Source: Chryseobacterium defluvii (GTDB lineage Bacteria; Bacteroidota; Bacteroidia; Flavobacteriales; Weeksellaceae). Taken from it: 64,000 nt of DNA. The stretch lies in the NCBI RefSeq assembly GCF_014204415.1, contig NZ_JACHLE010000004.1, forward strand, positions 62,001-126,000, read 5' to 3'. A program made the position numbers and the translations under genes. How positions within the stretch are numbered: the stretch's first letter is position 1; the number at the start of each line of letters is the position of its first letter. The notes below the pieces were generated by a model that saw only the letters and a list, made by a program, of their open reading frames with translations, was not told where the DNA came from and made no database searches. Below, in pieces: positions 21,813-30,724 of the stretch.

Positions 21813-23105
21813 ATGAATTCACCACAGATCACCACAGCACAAAGAATCAAAGCCATAGTCGGCGGTTCCATCGGAAACCTGGTAGAATGGTACGACTGGT
21901 ATGCGTATGCCGCATTTGCCATTTATTTTTCCCCATCCTTTTTCCCGGACTCTGACCTTACTGCACAACTCCTCAATACGGCAGGAATTTTCGCTGTAGG
22001 CTTCCTGATGCGCCCAATCGGAGGATGGCTTTTCGGAAGCATTGCTGATAAGGTCGGGAGAAAAAAAGCGATGACACTCTCCGTACTCCTGATGTCATTC
22101 GGTTCACTGCTCATCGCATTTACTCCTACATATAAAACAATCGGATTTCTGGCTCCCCTCCTGCTGCTGCTTGCAAGATTATTACAGGGTTTGAGCGTTG
22201 GTGGGGAATATGGGGTTTCCGCCACCTATCTCAGCGAAATGGCAACCGGGGACCGGAGAGGATTCTATTCCAGTTTTCAGTACGTAACCCTGATCGGCGG
22301 GCAATTAATTGCATTGGGAATTCAACTCATCCTGCAAAAACTCCTGTTAACTGAAACCCAGCTGGAAGAATGGGGTTGGAGAATCCCTTTTGTAATTGGG
22401 GCTATGCTTTCAGTAGTTGCATTATATTTAAGAGCCAATCTTCACGAAACTGAAGCTTTTGAAAATAAGAAAGACGTAAGCGAAAAGAAAAAAGGAACCG
22501 TAAAAGAGCTTCTGAAACATCCGAAAGCATTGCTTACTGTGGTAGGATTGACCTTAGGCGGAACTTTGGCATTTTATACTTATACCACTTATATGCAGAA
22601 GTTTCTGGTGAATACCGTTCATCTTACCAAAGAACAGTCTACCCTCATCTCATTTATATCCTTGTTCATCTTCGCCTGCTTACAGCCTGTTTTCGGTGGG
22701 TTGTCCGACAGGATAGGAAGGCGGCCGCTGCTTTTAAGCTTCGGGATTTTAGGAACCCTATTCACTTATCCTCTCCTGAATGCTTTAAGTACCACTACAT
22801 CCATGTGGAGTGCTTTCTTTCTGATTATGTCTGCATTAATCATCGTGAGCGGTTATACTTCGATCAATGCCGTGGTAAAGGCTGAGCTTTTCCCATCGGA
22901 AGTGAGGGCTTTAGGGGTCGGACTGCCTTATGCATTAACGGTTGCTATTTTCGGAGGATCTGCGGAATATATCGCTCTGTGGCTTAAACAGGAAAATATA
23001 GAACATTATTTTTACTGGTATATTACAGCATGTATTTTCTTTTCGCTGGTTGTATATACAAGAATGAAAGACACCAAAGAAAACTCGGAATTAGATAAAG
23101 ATTAA
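21813..23105 (+). CDS. MFS transporter of the metabolite:H+ symporter (MHS) type
   Basis: 430 residues with 12 predicted membrane helices. The start GGSIGNLVEWYDWYAYA and the loop LFGSIADKVGRKKAM (the MFS motif G-x-x-x-D-x-x-G-R-K/R) are those of the MHS family, with a second copy GLSDRIGRRPLLL after helix 8. LLARLLQGLSVGGEYGVSATYLSEMA is the conserved helix-4/5 region. Relatives such as KgtP and ProP carry dicarboxylates, citrate or osmolytes with protons; the substrate here cannot be told. It stands alone between two strong terminators. Confidence 0.85.
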   Translation: MNSPQITTAQRIKAIVGGSIGNLVEWYDWYAYAAFAIYFSPSFFPDSDLTAQLLNTAGIFAVGFLMRPIGGWLFGSIADKVGRKKAMTLSVLLMSFGSLLIAFTPTYKTIGFLAPLLLLLARLLQGLSVGGEYGVSATYLSEMATGDRRGFYSSFQYVTLIGGQLIALGIQLILQKLLLTETQLEEWGWRIPFVIGAMLSVVALYLRANLHETEAFENKKDVSEKKKGTVKELLKHPKALLTVVGLTLGGTLAFYTYTTYMQKFLVNTVHLTKEQSTLISFISLFIFACLQPVFGGLSDRIGRRPLLLSFGILGTLFTYPLLNALSTTTSMWSAFFLIMSALIIVSGYTSINAVVKAELFPSEVRALGVGLPYALTVAIFGGSAEYIALWLKQENIEHYFYWYITACIFFSLVVYTRMKDTKENSELDKD

Positions 23106-23122
23106 TACTTATGCTTTAAAAG

Positions 23123-23165
23123 AGTCCGCGCCTCAGAATTCTTCTGAGGCGCGGACTTTATTTTT
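23123..23165 (+). terminator. Bidirectional 16-bp-stem terminator
   Basis: AGTCCGCGCCTCAGAA (23123-23138) and TTCTGAGGCGCGGACT (23142-23157) around a 3-nt loop, T-rich on both sides. It serves the transporter and the convergent small gene. Confidence 0.9.
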
Positions 23166-23380
23166 TAACTGTAAACCTGTTTGAATTTTTCGATCAGATG
23201 GTCCAGATTATGTCGCTGTACATAGACACTTTTGATCTCATCATACCTTGGGGATCTGTAAAAAACCTCATGAAAGTCCATACTTCCATTTCCTACTTTT
23301 ACGATTCGCTGTACATCAATGTTCAGTTTCTTTAATTCGTCTTTCAACGTTTGAAATTCATCTTGTATATTATTCATCAT
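23165..23380 (-). CDS. Small hypothetical protein, 71 residues
   Basis: Either of two adjacent ATGs (23380 or 23377) may be used. The protein begins with a helix (IQDEFQTLKDELKKLNIDVQ) and continues RIVKVGNGSMDFHEVFYRSPRYDEIKSVYVQRHNLDHLIEKFKQVY, soluble and charged. No family was recognised and no signal peptide. It converges on the shared terminator and has its own upstream AT-rich gap. Its clean frame and codon use like the neighbours make it likely real. Confidence 0.65.
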   Translation of the reverse strand: MMNNIQDEFQTLKDELKKLNIDVQRIVKVGNGSMDFHEVFYRSPRYDEIKSVYVQRHNLDHLIEKFKQVYS

Positions 23381-23571
23381 TCTAAATGTTTTTTAATAAG
23401 TTAAACGATAAAAAATAGTGAATTTATCAGCGTATTTGCAAAATTCATGCTATTATTTAATTTCTATAAAGATACAAAAACCATACCTTATATTAAATAA
23501 TTGTTAACAAATATATCATTTTCCCATCAGACAATGTGGATAACTTTTAAATTTATGTCTATTTTAGCACA

Positions 23572-24204
23572 ATGACAGATGCTGCAAATAAAAATCACTG
23601 GGAAACCGTTTACGAAACAAAAAATCCCAACCAGGTAAGCTGGACCCAGAAAAAACCTCAGATATCTCTTGACCTCATCAATTCTTTCAAATTAGAGAAA
23701 AATGCCAGAATCATTGATATTGGGGGCGGCGACAGCAACCTTGCGGACTTCCTTCTTGAAGAAGGCTATCAGAATATTACCGTTCTTGATATTTCCGCAA
23801 AAGCTTTAGAAAAAGCGCAAAAGCGTTTAGGCCCTAATGCCTCAAACGTAACATGGATTGAAGCAGATATTACCGAATTTGAACCTGATGAAGCTTATGA
23901 TCTTTGGCATGACAGGGCCGCCTTTCATTTTCTGACAAAGCCTGAGCACATTCAAAAATACATCAGCACGGCACAAAACTGCATAAAGAAAGGAATGGTT
24001 ATTGGAACATTCTCTAAAAACGGTCCCACAAAATGCAGCGGACTGGATATCCTGCAGTATGATGAGAAATCTTTGGAAGCCCTTTTTGAAAATGGTTTTG
24101 AAAAAATAAACGTTATCATGGAAAACCACACCACTCCGTTTGATACAAAACAAAACTTTGTGTTCTGCAGTTTTAAAAGACAATTTCTTATACAGGAATT
24201 TTAA
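23572..24204 (+). CDS. Class I SAM-dependent methyltransferase
   Basis: 210 residues, soluble. It has the Rossmann-like motifs in order: ARIIDIGGGDSNLADFLLEEG (motif I) at about residues 43-63, ITVLDISAKALEKAQ (motif post-I, the acidic D binding the ribose) at about 67-81, WIEADITEFEP (motif II) at about 95-105, and YDLWHDRAAFHFLT at about 108-121. The start WETVYETKNPNQVSWTQKKPQISLDLI is typical of the small-molecule methyltransferases related to thiopurine/tellurite types. The substrate is unknown. The next gene starts 40 bp behind it. Confidence 0.85.
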   Translation: MTDAANKNHWETVYETKNPNQVSWTQKKPQISLDLINSFKLEKNARIIDIGGGDSNLADFLLEEGYQNITVLDISAKALEKAQKRLGPNASNVTWIEADITEFEPDEAYDLWHDRAAFHFLTKPEHIQKYISTAQNCIKKGMVIGTFSKNGPTKCSGLDILQYDEKSLEALFENGFEKINVIMENHTTPFDTKQNFVFCSFKRQFLIQEF

Positions 24205-24244
24205 CCTTACTTATACTTTCCAATCATATAGTAAACCTGACCCC

Positions 24245-24592
24245 ATGAAAAACTCAAAATTATTTCTTTTATTTATTCTTTTTTCTACTTTAAGTTTTGC
24301 GCAAAAGAAAGATGAAACCCGTGTTACGATCACCACAGATAAAGGAGAAAAAACCGAACGAACAGTAAAAAAAGAAAAAACGCCTCATTTCATTCAGTTT
24401 GGGATCATGTCCAGGAACCATGAAAGTTTCAAAAACAAATATGGAGTAGATGTTGTTTATGAAAACTGTGTAATAAGTCCCTTTCTCTCAAAAAAAGCCG
24501 AAAACAATAATAAAGCCGTTGCCGGATATTTAACTGAAAAGCATGGTGATATGTGGAAAAAGGACCTCGGTATTATTCCTTACGGCCTATAA
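24245..24592 (+). CDS. Secreted hypothetical protein
   Basis: 115 residues from the ATG at 24245; an upstream frame extension overlaps the methyltransferase and is not used. Signal peptide KNSKLFLLFILFSTLSFAQ. The mature part is a basic linker (KGEKTERTVKKEKTPH) and a short conserved-looking domain (FIQFGIMSRNHESFKNKYGVDVVYENCVISPFLSKKAENNN...YLTEKHGDMWKKDLGIIPYGL). This kind of small secreted protein recurs in flavobacteria, but its role is unknown. Its end overlaps the convergent ABC gene by 6 bp. Confidence 0.6.
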   Translation: MKNSKLFLLFILFSTLSFAQKKDETRVTITTDKGEKTERTVKKEKTPHFIQFGIMSRNHESFKNKYGVDVVYENCVISPFLSKKAENNNKAVAGYLTEKHGDMWKKDLGIIPYGL

Positions 24593-26347
24593 TTTCTGGT
24601 TTTCCTCTTCCATTTCTACCTCATGTCTTAACTGAGCCTTATACAGGGTAGCATAGTAACCGTTTTTATCCAGAAGTTCCAGGTGTTTTCCTTCCTCCAC
24701 TATTTTGCCCTGTTCCATGACGATAATTTTATCTGCTTTTTCAATAGTGGAAAGTCTGTGTGCAATGATAATGGATGTTCTGTTTCTGGTAATTTTTTCT
24801 GTCGCTCTCTGGATCAGTTTTTCACTTTCATGATCAATAGAAGAGGTTGCCTCGTCCAGGATAAGAATCTTCGGATCCGATAAGTAAGCTCTCAGGAATG
24901 ACAGCAATTGTCTTTGTCCCAATGAAATTGAAGAACCCCTTTCACTCACTACATAATCATATCCTCCCGGAAGCAAGTCGATAAACTGATCTACTTCTAT
25001 TTCTCTGGCCGCAGCCTTTATTTTATCCAGAGTAATGGTTTCATCGCCAAACGCAAGATTTTCATAAATACTTCCGTGGAACAGGAAAACATCCTGCAGC
25101 ACAACCCCAATATGACTCCTCAGATTATACAGCTCATACTCTTTCAGATCAATATCATCAATAAATATCTTCCCGGAATTGATATCATATAATCTCGTAA
25201 TTAAACTGATGATGGTAGATTTCCCTGCTCCCGTTGCTCCTACAATAGCGACAGTTTCTCCCGGACTCACTTTAAAATCGATCCCTTTCAACACTTCCTG
25301 CTTCTCATCGTAAGCAAAACGCACCTCTTTAAATTCGATCTTCCCGTCAAAATGATCCTTCATCACTTTTCCGTCATTCTGCATAGCATAATCCTCATCC
25401 ATTAACCCCAATACTCTTTCTGCTCCCACAATACCCCGCTGGATATTATTGAACCGGTCAGCGATCTGCCTCAACGGACGGATCAGCATGGAAATATACT
25501 GAATGAATGCAATCACAACTCCAGCACTGATAGTAATATATCCACCATAGAAAAGAATAAAACCTATAAAAAGTGAGGAAATAAGCTCTACAACAGGAAA
25601 GAATAATGAGAATATAAAAACGGTCTTCAATAATGCTCCCTTCAGGGTAATATTAATATCATCAAATTTTTTGAACTCTGCTTTCTGCCTGTTGAACACC
25701 TGAATGATGGGCATTCCCGCCAATCTTTCCTGTACAAAAGAGTTTTGGTTAGATGTCCAGTTTCTTTCATCTCCGAAGGCCTGTTTCAGCCTCTTTTGGA
25801 AAAACCTTGTAATAAGTACCATTAAAGGCAAAATTGCTAGTGTAATATAACTGAGATGAACATTGGTATTGAACATCATCACCAATACAAATACAATCCT
25901 TAAAATATCCCCGAAAACCATCAGGAAACCATCTGTATACACTGTAGCAATAGTCTCCACATCTCCCACGGAACGGGTTACAAGCTGACCGATCGGGGTT
26001 TTATCAAAAAATGAAGTCCTAAAATAAATCAGCTTAGCATATAATCTCTCTCTTATATCCCGGATCACATTCTGGGAAATATAATTGGAAAAATATACCA
26101 GGAAAAAGTTTAGAACGGTTTCTGCAAATACCAGTCCCACCAGGATATAAATATGCTTCATCATCAAAGCCTTATCCTGAAGTTTTGTAATGTCATTATC
26201 CACCACCTGCATGGTAAGATAAGGCCTGTAAGTAGAAACTACCGATAGTATGATGGAAATGATCAAAGTAAGGATGAACCAGGAACGGAACTTCATTCCG
26301 ATAAAGAACAGCCTCCTGATAATTTCCCAGGTATCTTGTTTTTTCAT
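24587..26347 (-). CDS. ABC exporter, fused membrane and ATP-binding domains (MsbA/LmrA type)
   Basis: 586 residues. The N-terminal half has six membrane helices, the C-terminal half is the nucleotide-binding domain with Walker A GATGAGKST at about residue 370, signature SISLGQRQLLSF at about 475 (LGQRQ replaces the usual SGGQ), Walker B ILILDEATSSID at about 497, and the H-loop IIAHRLSTIE at about 531. A dimer would export lipids, drugs or peptides across the inner membrane. It lies alone and overlaps the convergent gene at 24592. No substrate is indicated by the neighbours. Confidence 0.9.
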   Translation of the reverse strand: MKKQDTWEIIRRLFFIGMKFRSWFILTLIISIILSVVSTYRPYLTMQVVDNDITKLQDKALMMKHIYILVGLVFAETVLNFFLVYFSNYISQNVIRDIRERLYAKLIYFRTSFFDKTPIGQLVTRSVGDVETIATVYTDGFLMVFGDILRIVFVLVMMFNTNVHLSYITLAILPLMVLITRFFQKRLKQAFGDERNWTSNQNSFVQERLAGMPIIQVFNRQKAEFKKFDDINITLKGALLKTVFIFSLFFPVVELISSLFIGFILFYGGYITISAGVVIAFIQYISMLIRPLRQIADRFNNIQRGIVGAERVLGLMDEDYAMQNDGKVMKDHFDGKIEFKEVRFAYDEKQEVLKGIDFKVSPGETVAIVGATGAGKSTIISLITRLYDINSGKIFIDDIDLKEYELYNLRSHIGVVLQDVFLFHGSIYENLAFGDETITLDKIKAAAREIEVDQFIDLLPGGYDYVVSERGSSISLGQRQLLSFLRAYLSDPKILILDEATSSIDHESEKLIQRATEKITRNRTSIIIAHRLSTIEKADKIIVMEQGKIVEEGKHLELLDKNGYYATLYKAQLRHEVEMEEENQKL

Positions 26348-26472
26348 TATATGAATTGATGGAAAGAATAAAAATTCCTTTGCAAAAATAAGACTTTAAA
26401 ATTTTAATGGATTAACAACTCATTAAAATAGTCATAGAAAAATGCAGATACCCGTCATTTAAAATATTAATG

Positions 26473-27243
26473 TTATTGCAGTTTATTCAACCAGTTAAGA
26501 ATATAACCGGCCACTTCTTCCCATCCTTTTTCCCCACAGATAAAGTGGCTTCTTCCTTCAAACTCTTTAAAATCCACAATGCTGTTTTTATCTTGATAAG
26601 CATTTGCAATTTTTCTTGAAAATTCAGCAGGAAATATATGATCGCTGGAACCTGCTATGAATAATAGTGGCTGATGAGGCTTATTGAGATCCAGTTTTGC
26701 TGAGGATTTGAAAAGCGGGTCTCTGGCCAGCTTTCTGCTTTCGGGAGCAGCAACGGTTTCATACAATTTATCGCTTTCCTCTCTCGAATAATTATTAAAA
26801 AATGCCTTGTGATACCATTCTTTAGTTCCCATGTAAGGACTATTCCCTTTAAAAAAGTTTACTACAGGCCACACCACTTTAACTGTAGAAAAAGGAGCCA
26901 TTACATTTTTAGGAGGTGCACCGTCAATACTTACCCCGGCAACCGCTTTGCCCATATCGATCAGCTTCTGAACCATTAATCCGCCAAAGGAATGCCCGAT
27001 AATAATTGGCTTTTCAGGTAAAGTATCAATAAATCCAGCCAAATGATCCACAACATCATCAAAACCCACATTTCTTAGTTCAGAAGGAATATTTCTTTTC
27101 AGTTGCACAGGATCACCATTGTGCCCGGGATTTGAAGGAGTATGCACGGTATATCCCTGTGCTTCAAAATAAGTTTTCCACTCTTTCCAGCTTGTATTAT
27201 TCACAAATAATCCGTGGATCAATACGATAGTTTTTGTTTTCAT
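26473..27243 (-). CDS. Alpha/beta hydrolase
   Basis: 256 residues, cytoplasmic. The fold begins TIVLIHGLFVNNTSW, with the oxyanion-forming HG; the nucleophile elbow is GHSFGG with Ser at residue 85. The expected Asp is in the FIAGSSDHIFP segment and the His in GRSHFICG near residue 233. A lid of about 60 residues lies between. Relatives include haloperoxidase-like esterases and lipases; the substrate is unknown. A Crp-type regulator lies 77 bp upstream on the same strand. Confidence 0.85.
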   Translation of the reverse strand: MKTKTIVLIHGLFVNNTSWKEWKTYFEAQGYTVHTPSNPGHNGDPVQLKRNIPSELRNVGFDDVVDHLAGFIDTLPEKPIIIGHSFGGLMVQKLIDMGKAVAGVSIDGAPPKNVMAPFSTVKVVWPVVNFFKGNSPYMGTKEWYHKAFFNNYSREESDKLYETVAAPESRKLARDPLFKSSAKLDLNKPHQPLLFIAGSSDHIFPAEFSRKIANAYQDKNSIVDFKEFEGRSHFICGEKGWEEVAGYILNWLNKLQ

Positions 27244-27320
27244 AATTTCTATTGTTTTAAATGATGAGACAAAGTTCCGTATATAAAATGACGATCAGTT
27301 TAACCTTGGTTAAAATCGTA

Positions 27321-27917
27321 TTACTTTCCTGAAATTCTTTTTCTTATCCTGCTTAAAGACGGTCCCTGAATGCCTAAATAGGAAGAAATATGGTACAACG
27401 GCACATTATTGAAAATATCAGGATGCTGCTTAATGAGGTCCAGATACCGTTCTTCCGGGGATTTCAGTAAAAAACCTTCTATCCTGGTCATGGTTACATT
27501 AAAAGCTTCCTGCGCCAACAGCCTCCCGAATTTCTCCCACCGGTGCGACCGCTGATATAAGGAAAGCAGATCCGTATACCGGATATAAATAATGGAGGCA
27601 TCCGTCAGGGCCTGGGTATGGTAATCACACGGGATCTGATTGATAAAACTTTTGAAAGAAACGACAAAACCGTTTGCAGAGTACAGGAAAACATTCTTCT
27701 CTTCCCCCGTTTTCTCATCGATCGTATAGGAACGAAAAACACCGTCAGTAATAAACCCGAAATAAGTGCAAACCGTTCCCCGGAGATTATAGAACTCTCC
27801 TTTTTTATATCCTTTAGGCAGCCAGAAGTCTTCGGATAATTTAAAGTCTTCTTCCGTAAGGCCGGCAAACTGCTGTAAGGCATATCCCAATTTCTCGATT
27901 TCGTTCATAGTTTTCAA
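27321..27917 (-). CDS. Crp/Fnr-family regulator
   Basis: 198 residues; the second Met (MNEIEK) is an equally good start. Residues about 25-115 form a cNMP-binding-like barrel (LPKGYKKGEFYNLRGTVCTYFGFITDGVFRSYTIDEKTGEEKNVFLYSANGFVVSFKSF). The C-terminal part is a short winged-helix HTH (YHISSYLGIQGPSLSRIRKRI), of the reduced type usual in Bacteroidetes regulators. The cAMP-contacting residues are not conserved, so another or no ligand is likely. It lies upstream of the alpha/beta hydrolase on the same strand and may control it. Confidence 0.85.
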   Translation of the reverse strand: MKTMNEIEKLGYALQQFAGLTEEDFKLSEDFWLPKGYKKGEFYNLRGTVCTYFGFITDGVFRSYTIDEKTGEEKNVFLYSANGFVVSFKSFINQIPCDYHTQALTDASIIYIRYTDLLSLYQRSHRWEKFGRLLAQEAFNVTMTRIEGFLLKSPEERYLDLIKQHPDIFNNVPLYHISSYLGIQGPSLSRIRKRISGK

Positions 27918-27968
27918 TTTTATTTAAACAGGCTAAACAAAGATACAGGTAAAAAAAATTTACTCTCA

Positions 27969-28037
27969 TTTTGTCATTCTGCAGGAATCCCGGTAATACT
28001 TTATCATTTATGAATTTGGGTTCCTACAGAATGAAAA
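27969..28037. repeat. Intergenic TGTCATTCTG palindromic repeat, copy 1
   Basis: TTTTGTCATTCTGCAGGAA (27969-27987) and TTCCTACAGAATGAAAA (28021-28037) pair almost perfectly. Related ends recur at 33410 and 44034. MITE/REP-like. Confidence 0.5.
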
Positions 28038-28145
28038 TGGAGAAAATAAAATAATATCCCCTAATGTGAATTGTGTACAGAATAATTTTAAAATTATGTA
28101 TGAAATTCAATATATTTCTAAAAAATTCTTGTGACTAAGAGATTA

Positions 28146-28877
28146 TTAAAATTCATATCCCACGTCCACTAAAAACAAGCCCTGAGCCGGTGCGGAAGTT
28201 CCCGCAGCATTGCGGTTTTTATCTTCAATGACCTTTCGGAGATCCTCCGGCTTCAGTTTTCCTGCCCCTATTTCCACCATTGTTCCCACAATTGCCCTTA
28301 CCATATTTCTCAGAAAACGGTTGGCCGAAACCGTGAATTTCAATTCACTTCCGCTTTGTTCCCATTCTGCTTTATATATTTGGCAGATATTGGTCTTATT
28401 ATCGGTTTTCAATTTAGCAAAACTTGTAAAGTCCTCATATTCAAACAGAATTTTGCAAGCTTCATTCATCGGGTCAATATCTAAAGGCCTCTTCCAGTGC
28501 TGCCATGCCGAATCTAGGGTAAAAGGATTTTTTTCCAGAGAAATATAATACTCATACGTTCTGTATGTGGCATCAAAACGAGCATGAAAATCATCTTTCA
28601 CCTGAAATATCCTCTTAACGGAGATATCCGGAGGAAGAAAACTATTCAGCCTTTGAGGCAGATTGATATTCAAAGCCTTTTCCGTATCAAAATGGGCAAA
28701 GATTTTCCTGGCATGCACTCCTGTATCCGTCCTTCCCGCTCCCGTGGTTTTAATCTCTTCCCTTAAAATAGTGGAAAGGGCTTTTTCCAATTCTTCCTGC
28801 ACAGAAACGGCATCCGGCTGGATCTGATAACCGAAATAATTTTTGCCGTTATAAGAAAACTCAATAAAGTACCTCAA
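28146..28877 (-). CDS. truA: tRNA pseudouridine synthase A
   Basis: 243 residues from the TTG at 28877. This gives the family's usual start MRYFIEFSYNGKNYFGYQ; the ATG at 28937 would add 20 residues (FQQLFHLIKVFLWSYCNT) that look unlike TruA. It modifies U38-U40 in the anticodon stem. The catalytic Asp lies in TGAGRTDTGVHA at about residue 50; the C-terminal signature NRFLRNMVRAIVGTMVEIG is present near residue 195. It lies divergently from lpxK, with only about 110 bp between starts. Confidence 0.9.
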   Translation of the reverse strand: MRYFIEFSYNGKNYFGYQIQPDAVSVQEELEKALSTILREEIKTTGAGRTDTGVHARKIFAHFDTEKALNINLPQRLNSFLPPDISVKRIFQVKDDFHARFDATYRTYEYYISLEKNPFTLDSAWQHWKRPLDIDPMNEACKILFEYEDFTSFAKLKTDNKTNICQIYKAEWEQSGSELKFTVSANRFLRNMVRAIVGTMVEIGAGKLKPEDLRKVIEDKNRNAAGTSAPAQGLFLVDVGYEF

Positions 28878-28971
28878 TGTATTACAATAACTCCACAAAA
28901 ATACTTTAATTAAATGAAATAATTGTTGAAAAGTCATTGAGAATATTGAAGCAAATCCTTTGGGAAATTCC

Positions 28972-28979
28972 TATTTTTG
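28972..28979 (+). promoter_or_regulatory. -7 promoter box of lpxK
   Basis: TATTTTTG, 7 bp before the ATG at 28987, giving a very short or no 5' UTR. Confidence 0.5.
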
Positions 28980-28986
28980 CAAACGT

Positions 28987-30012
28987 ATGAAAAGATGGTA
29001 CCTTTATCCTTTTTCTTTAGGTTATCATTTGGTAACGGGTATCCGGAACACCATGTATGATCTGGGAATTTTTAAATCTACGAAATTCAATACACCGATA
29101 ATCAATGTCGGCAACCTGTCCGTTGGCGGAAGCGGAAAATCCCCGATGGTAATGTATCTTGCCCAATATCTTTCCAAGCATTACAGAACAGGGGTTCTTT
29201 CCAGAGGATACGGAAGGCTGACGAAAGGATATGCCGTAACGAATTATGAAAGCAATTACAAAATGGTGGGCGATGAGGCCATGCAGCTATTTGAGCGTTT
29301 CAAGAACCGTTTTGTGATCGCTGTTTCGGAAGAACGGGTGCCCGGGGCTCAAAAGGTTATTTCCGATATGGACCTGGATGTTCTGGTGCTGGATGATGCC
29401 ATGCAGCATAGGGCTATTAAAGCAGGGTTCAATATTCTGATGACGGATTTTAATGATCCGTATTTTAAAGACCATCTGCTGCCTGCCGGAGATCTGAGGG
29501 AATCAAGGGCTGGTGTAAAAAGAGCCGATGTTATTATGGTAAGCAAATGTCCTGATGAACTGACCGAAGAAACCAAGCAGTATTATATCTCGAGGATCAG
29601 GCCTTTATACAATCAAAAGGTATTCTTTACTTCCATCGGATATGATGAAAATGTATATGGAAGAGAAAAAATGCTACCAGATAATAACCTGAATTATTAT
29701 GATATCCTGCTGATTACAGGAATCGCCAATCCTAAACCATTAGTTGAACACCTTGCAAAATTCTCCCAAAGAGTTAAACATTTAAAATTCAGGGACCATC
29801 ATAATTTTTCCGATGACGATATTAAAAAGATCATTGCCGAATACAAAAAATTAGGAGAATACAAACTGATCCTGACTACCGAAAAAGATTACGTCCGTCT
29901 TAAAACCTTTGATTATCTCAGGGATATTGTTTACTACTGGCCTATCAATGTGATCATTGATAAAAAGGAAGAATTTAACCAGCTCATCCTGGATTATGTA
30001 AGAAGAAACTAA
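28987..30012 (+). CDS. lpxK: Tetraacyldisaccharide 4'-kinase
   Basis: 341 residues from the ATG at 28987. It phosphorylates the 4' position of the lipid A disaccharide (inner membrane, cytosolic face). The N-terminal hydrophobic/amphipathic helix (RWYLYPFSLGYHLVTGI) anchors it; the P-loop VGNLSVGGSGKSP is at residues 41-53, followed by LDDAMQHRAIK at about 128-138, where the D and H match the LpxK-specific catalytic DDGFQH-like motif (D-D-A-M-Q-H here). The C-terminus holds the usual LTTEKDYVRL. An upstream in-frame start at 28960 lies before the promoter box and is not used. Confidence 0.92.
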   Translation: MKRWYLYPFSLGYHLVTGIRNTMYDLGIFKSTKFNTPIINVGNLSVGGSGKSPMVMYLAQYLSKHYRTGVLSRGYGRLTKGYAVTNYESNYKMVGDEAMQLFERFKNRFVIAVSEERVPGAQKVISDMDLDVLVLDDAMQHRAIKAGFNILMTDFNDPYFKDHLLPAGDLRESRAGVKRADVIMVSKCPDELTEETKQYYISRIRPLYNQKVFFTSIGYDENVYGREKMLPDNNLNYYDILLITGIANPKPLVEHLAKFSQRVKHLKFRDHHNFSDDDIKKIIAEYKKLGEYKLILTTEKDYVRLKTFDYLRDIVYYWPINVIIDKKEEFNQLILDYVRRN

Positions 30013-30145
30013 GGGAAAAACAACCGGTTTCATCAGGGATATGGTCCAAAATGCTTTACGAAAAGCATCAATAATTATAGAATCTCTCAATTATTAAATT
30101 TTTCCCAATTCATACGAAATCAGTCTCCATTTACATTTCATTGTT

Positions 30146-30153
30146 TAGATTTG
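30146..30153 (+). promoter_or_regulatory. -7 promoter box of the thioredoxin gene
   Basis: TAGATTTG, 15 bp before the ATG at 30169. The alternative TTG start at 30151 lies inside it. Confidence 0.5.
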
Positions 30154-30168
30154 CAAAAAAGAATTGAT

Positions 30169-30684
30169 ATGAAAAAGCTATTGCTATTGCTGATGATGGG
30201 AATGTTCGGGCTGGGCTGTTCACAGGAAACACCAAAAGTCCTTAAAACCGCTTTCTCCAGAGAAGCACTCAATCAAAAGCTGGAAGATGAGGAAGGAAAA
30301 AGCATTACTATACAGCAGATTCTTGATCATCATAAAGGGAAAGTGGTAGTACTTGATTTCTGGGCCGGATGGTGTAAAGACTGTTTAAAAGTCCTTCCAA
30401 AAGTTGAAGAATTGGAAAAGAATAATCCCAATGTGGATTTTGTGTTCCTTTCATTAGAAAAATCAAAAGAAGGTTTTGATAAGAGCCTGGAAAGGTTTAA
30501 CATGAAAGACAAAAACAATTATTGGTTTGCTGCCGGCTGGAAAAATGATTTCAATAATTACATAGACCTCAACTGGATTCCGAGATACATGGTCATTGAT
30601 CAAAAATCCACGATCGCAAAATACTACGCTGTTTCTCCGGAAGATCCTGAAATTCAAAGTACAATAGATCAACTTTTAAAATAG
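30169..30684 (+). CDS. TlpA-like thioredoxin lipoprotein
   Basis: 171 residues. Lipoprotein signal: KKLLLLLMMGMFGLGC with lipobox LGC at about residue 17. The thioredoxin fold carries WAGWCKDC (CxxC) at about residues 68-71, followed by LKVLPKVEELEK, and the cis-Pro loop is WIPRYMVID near residue 140. Such proteins work in the periplasm as disulfide reductases or oxidases, for instance in cytochrome maturation or stress defence. It is followed 40 bp later by dinB, which has its own promoter box, so no functional link is implied. Confidence 0.85.
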   Translation: MKKLLLLLMMGMFGLGCSQETPKVLKTAFSREALNQKLEDEEGKSITIQQILDHHKGKVVVLDFWAGWCKDCLKVLPKVEELEKNNPNVDFVFLSLEKSKEGFDKSLERFNMKDKNNYWFAAGWKNDFNNYIDLNWIPRYMVIDQKSTIAKYYAVSPEDPEIQSTIDQLLK

Positions 30685-30713
30685 TTATCTATTAAAAAAA
30701 TAAATGAATCCAT

Positions 30714-30721
30714 ATCTTTGT
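30714..30721 (+). promoter_or_regulatory. -7 promoter box of dinB
   Basis: TATCTTTG, 3 bp before the preferred ATG at 30725, which would give a leaderless transcript. Confidence 0.4.
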
Positions 30722-30724
30722 GAT

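Noticed and set aside
28875..28937. ATG start for truA at 28937
   Set aside because: The added 20 hydrophobic residues do not fit TruA, whereas the TTG gives the family's exact start.
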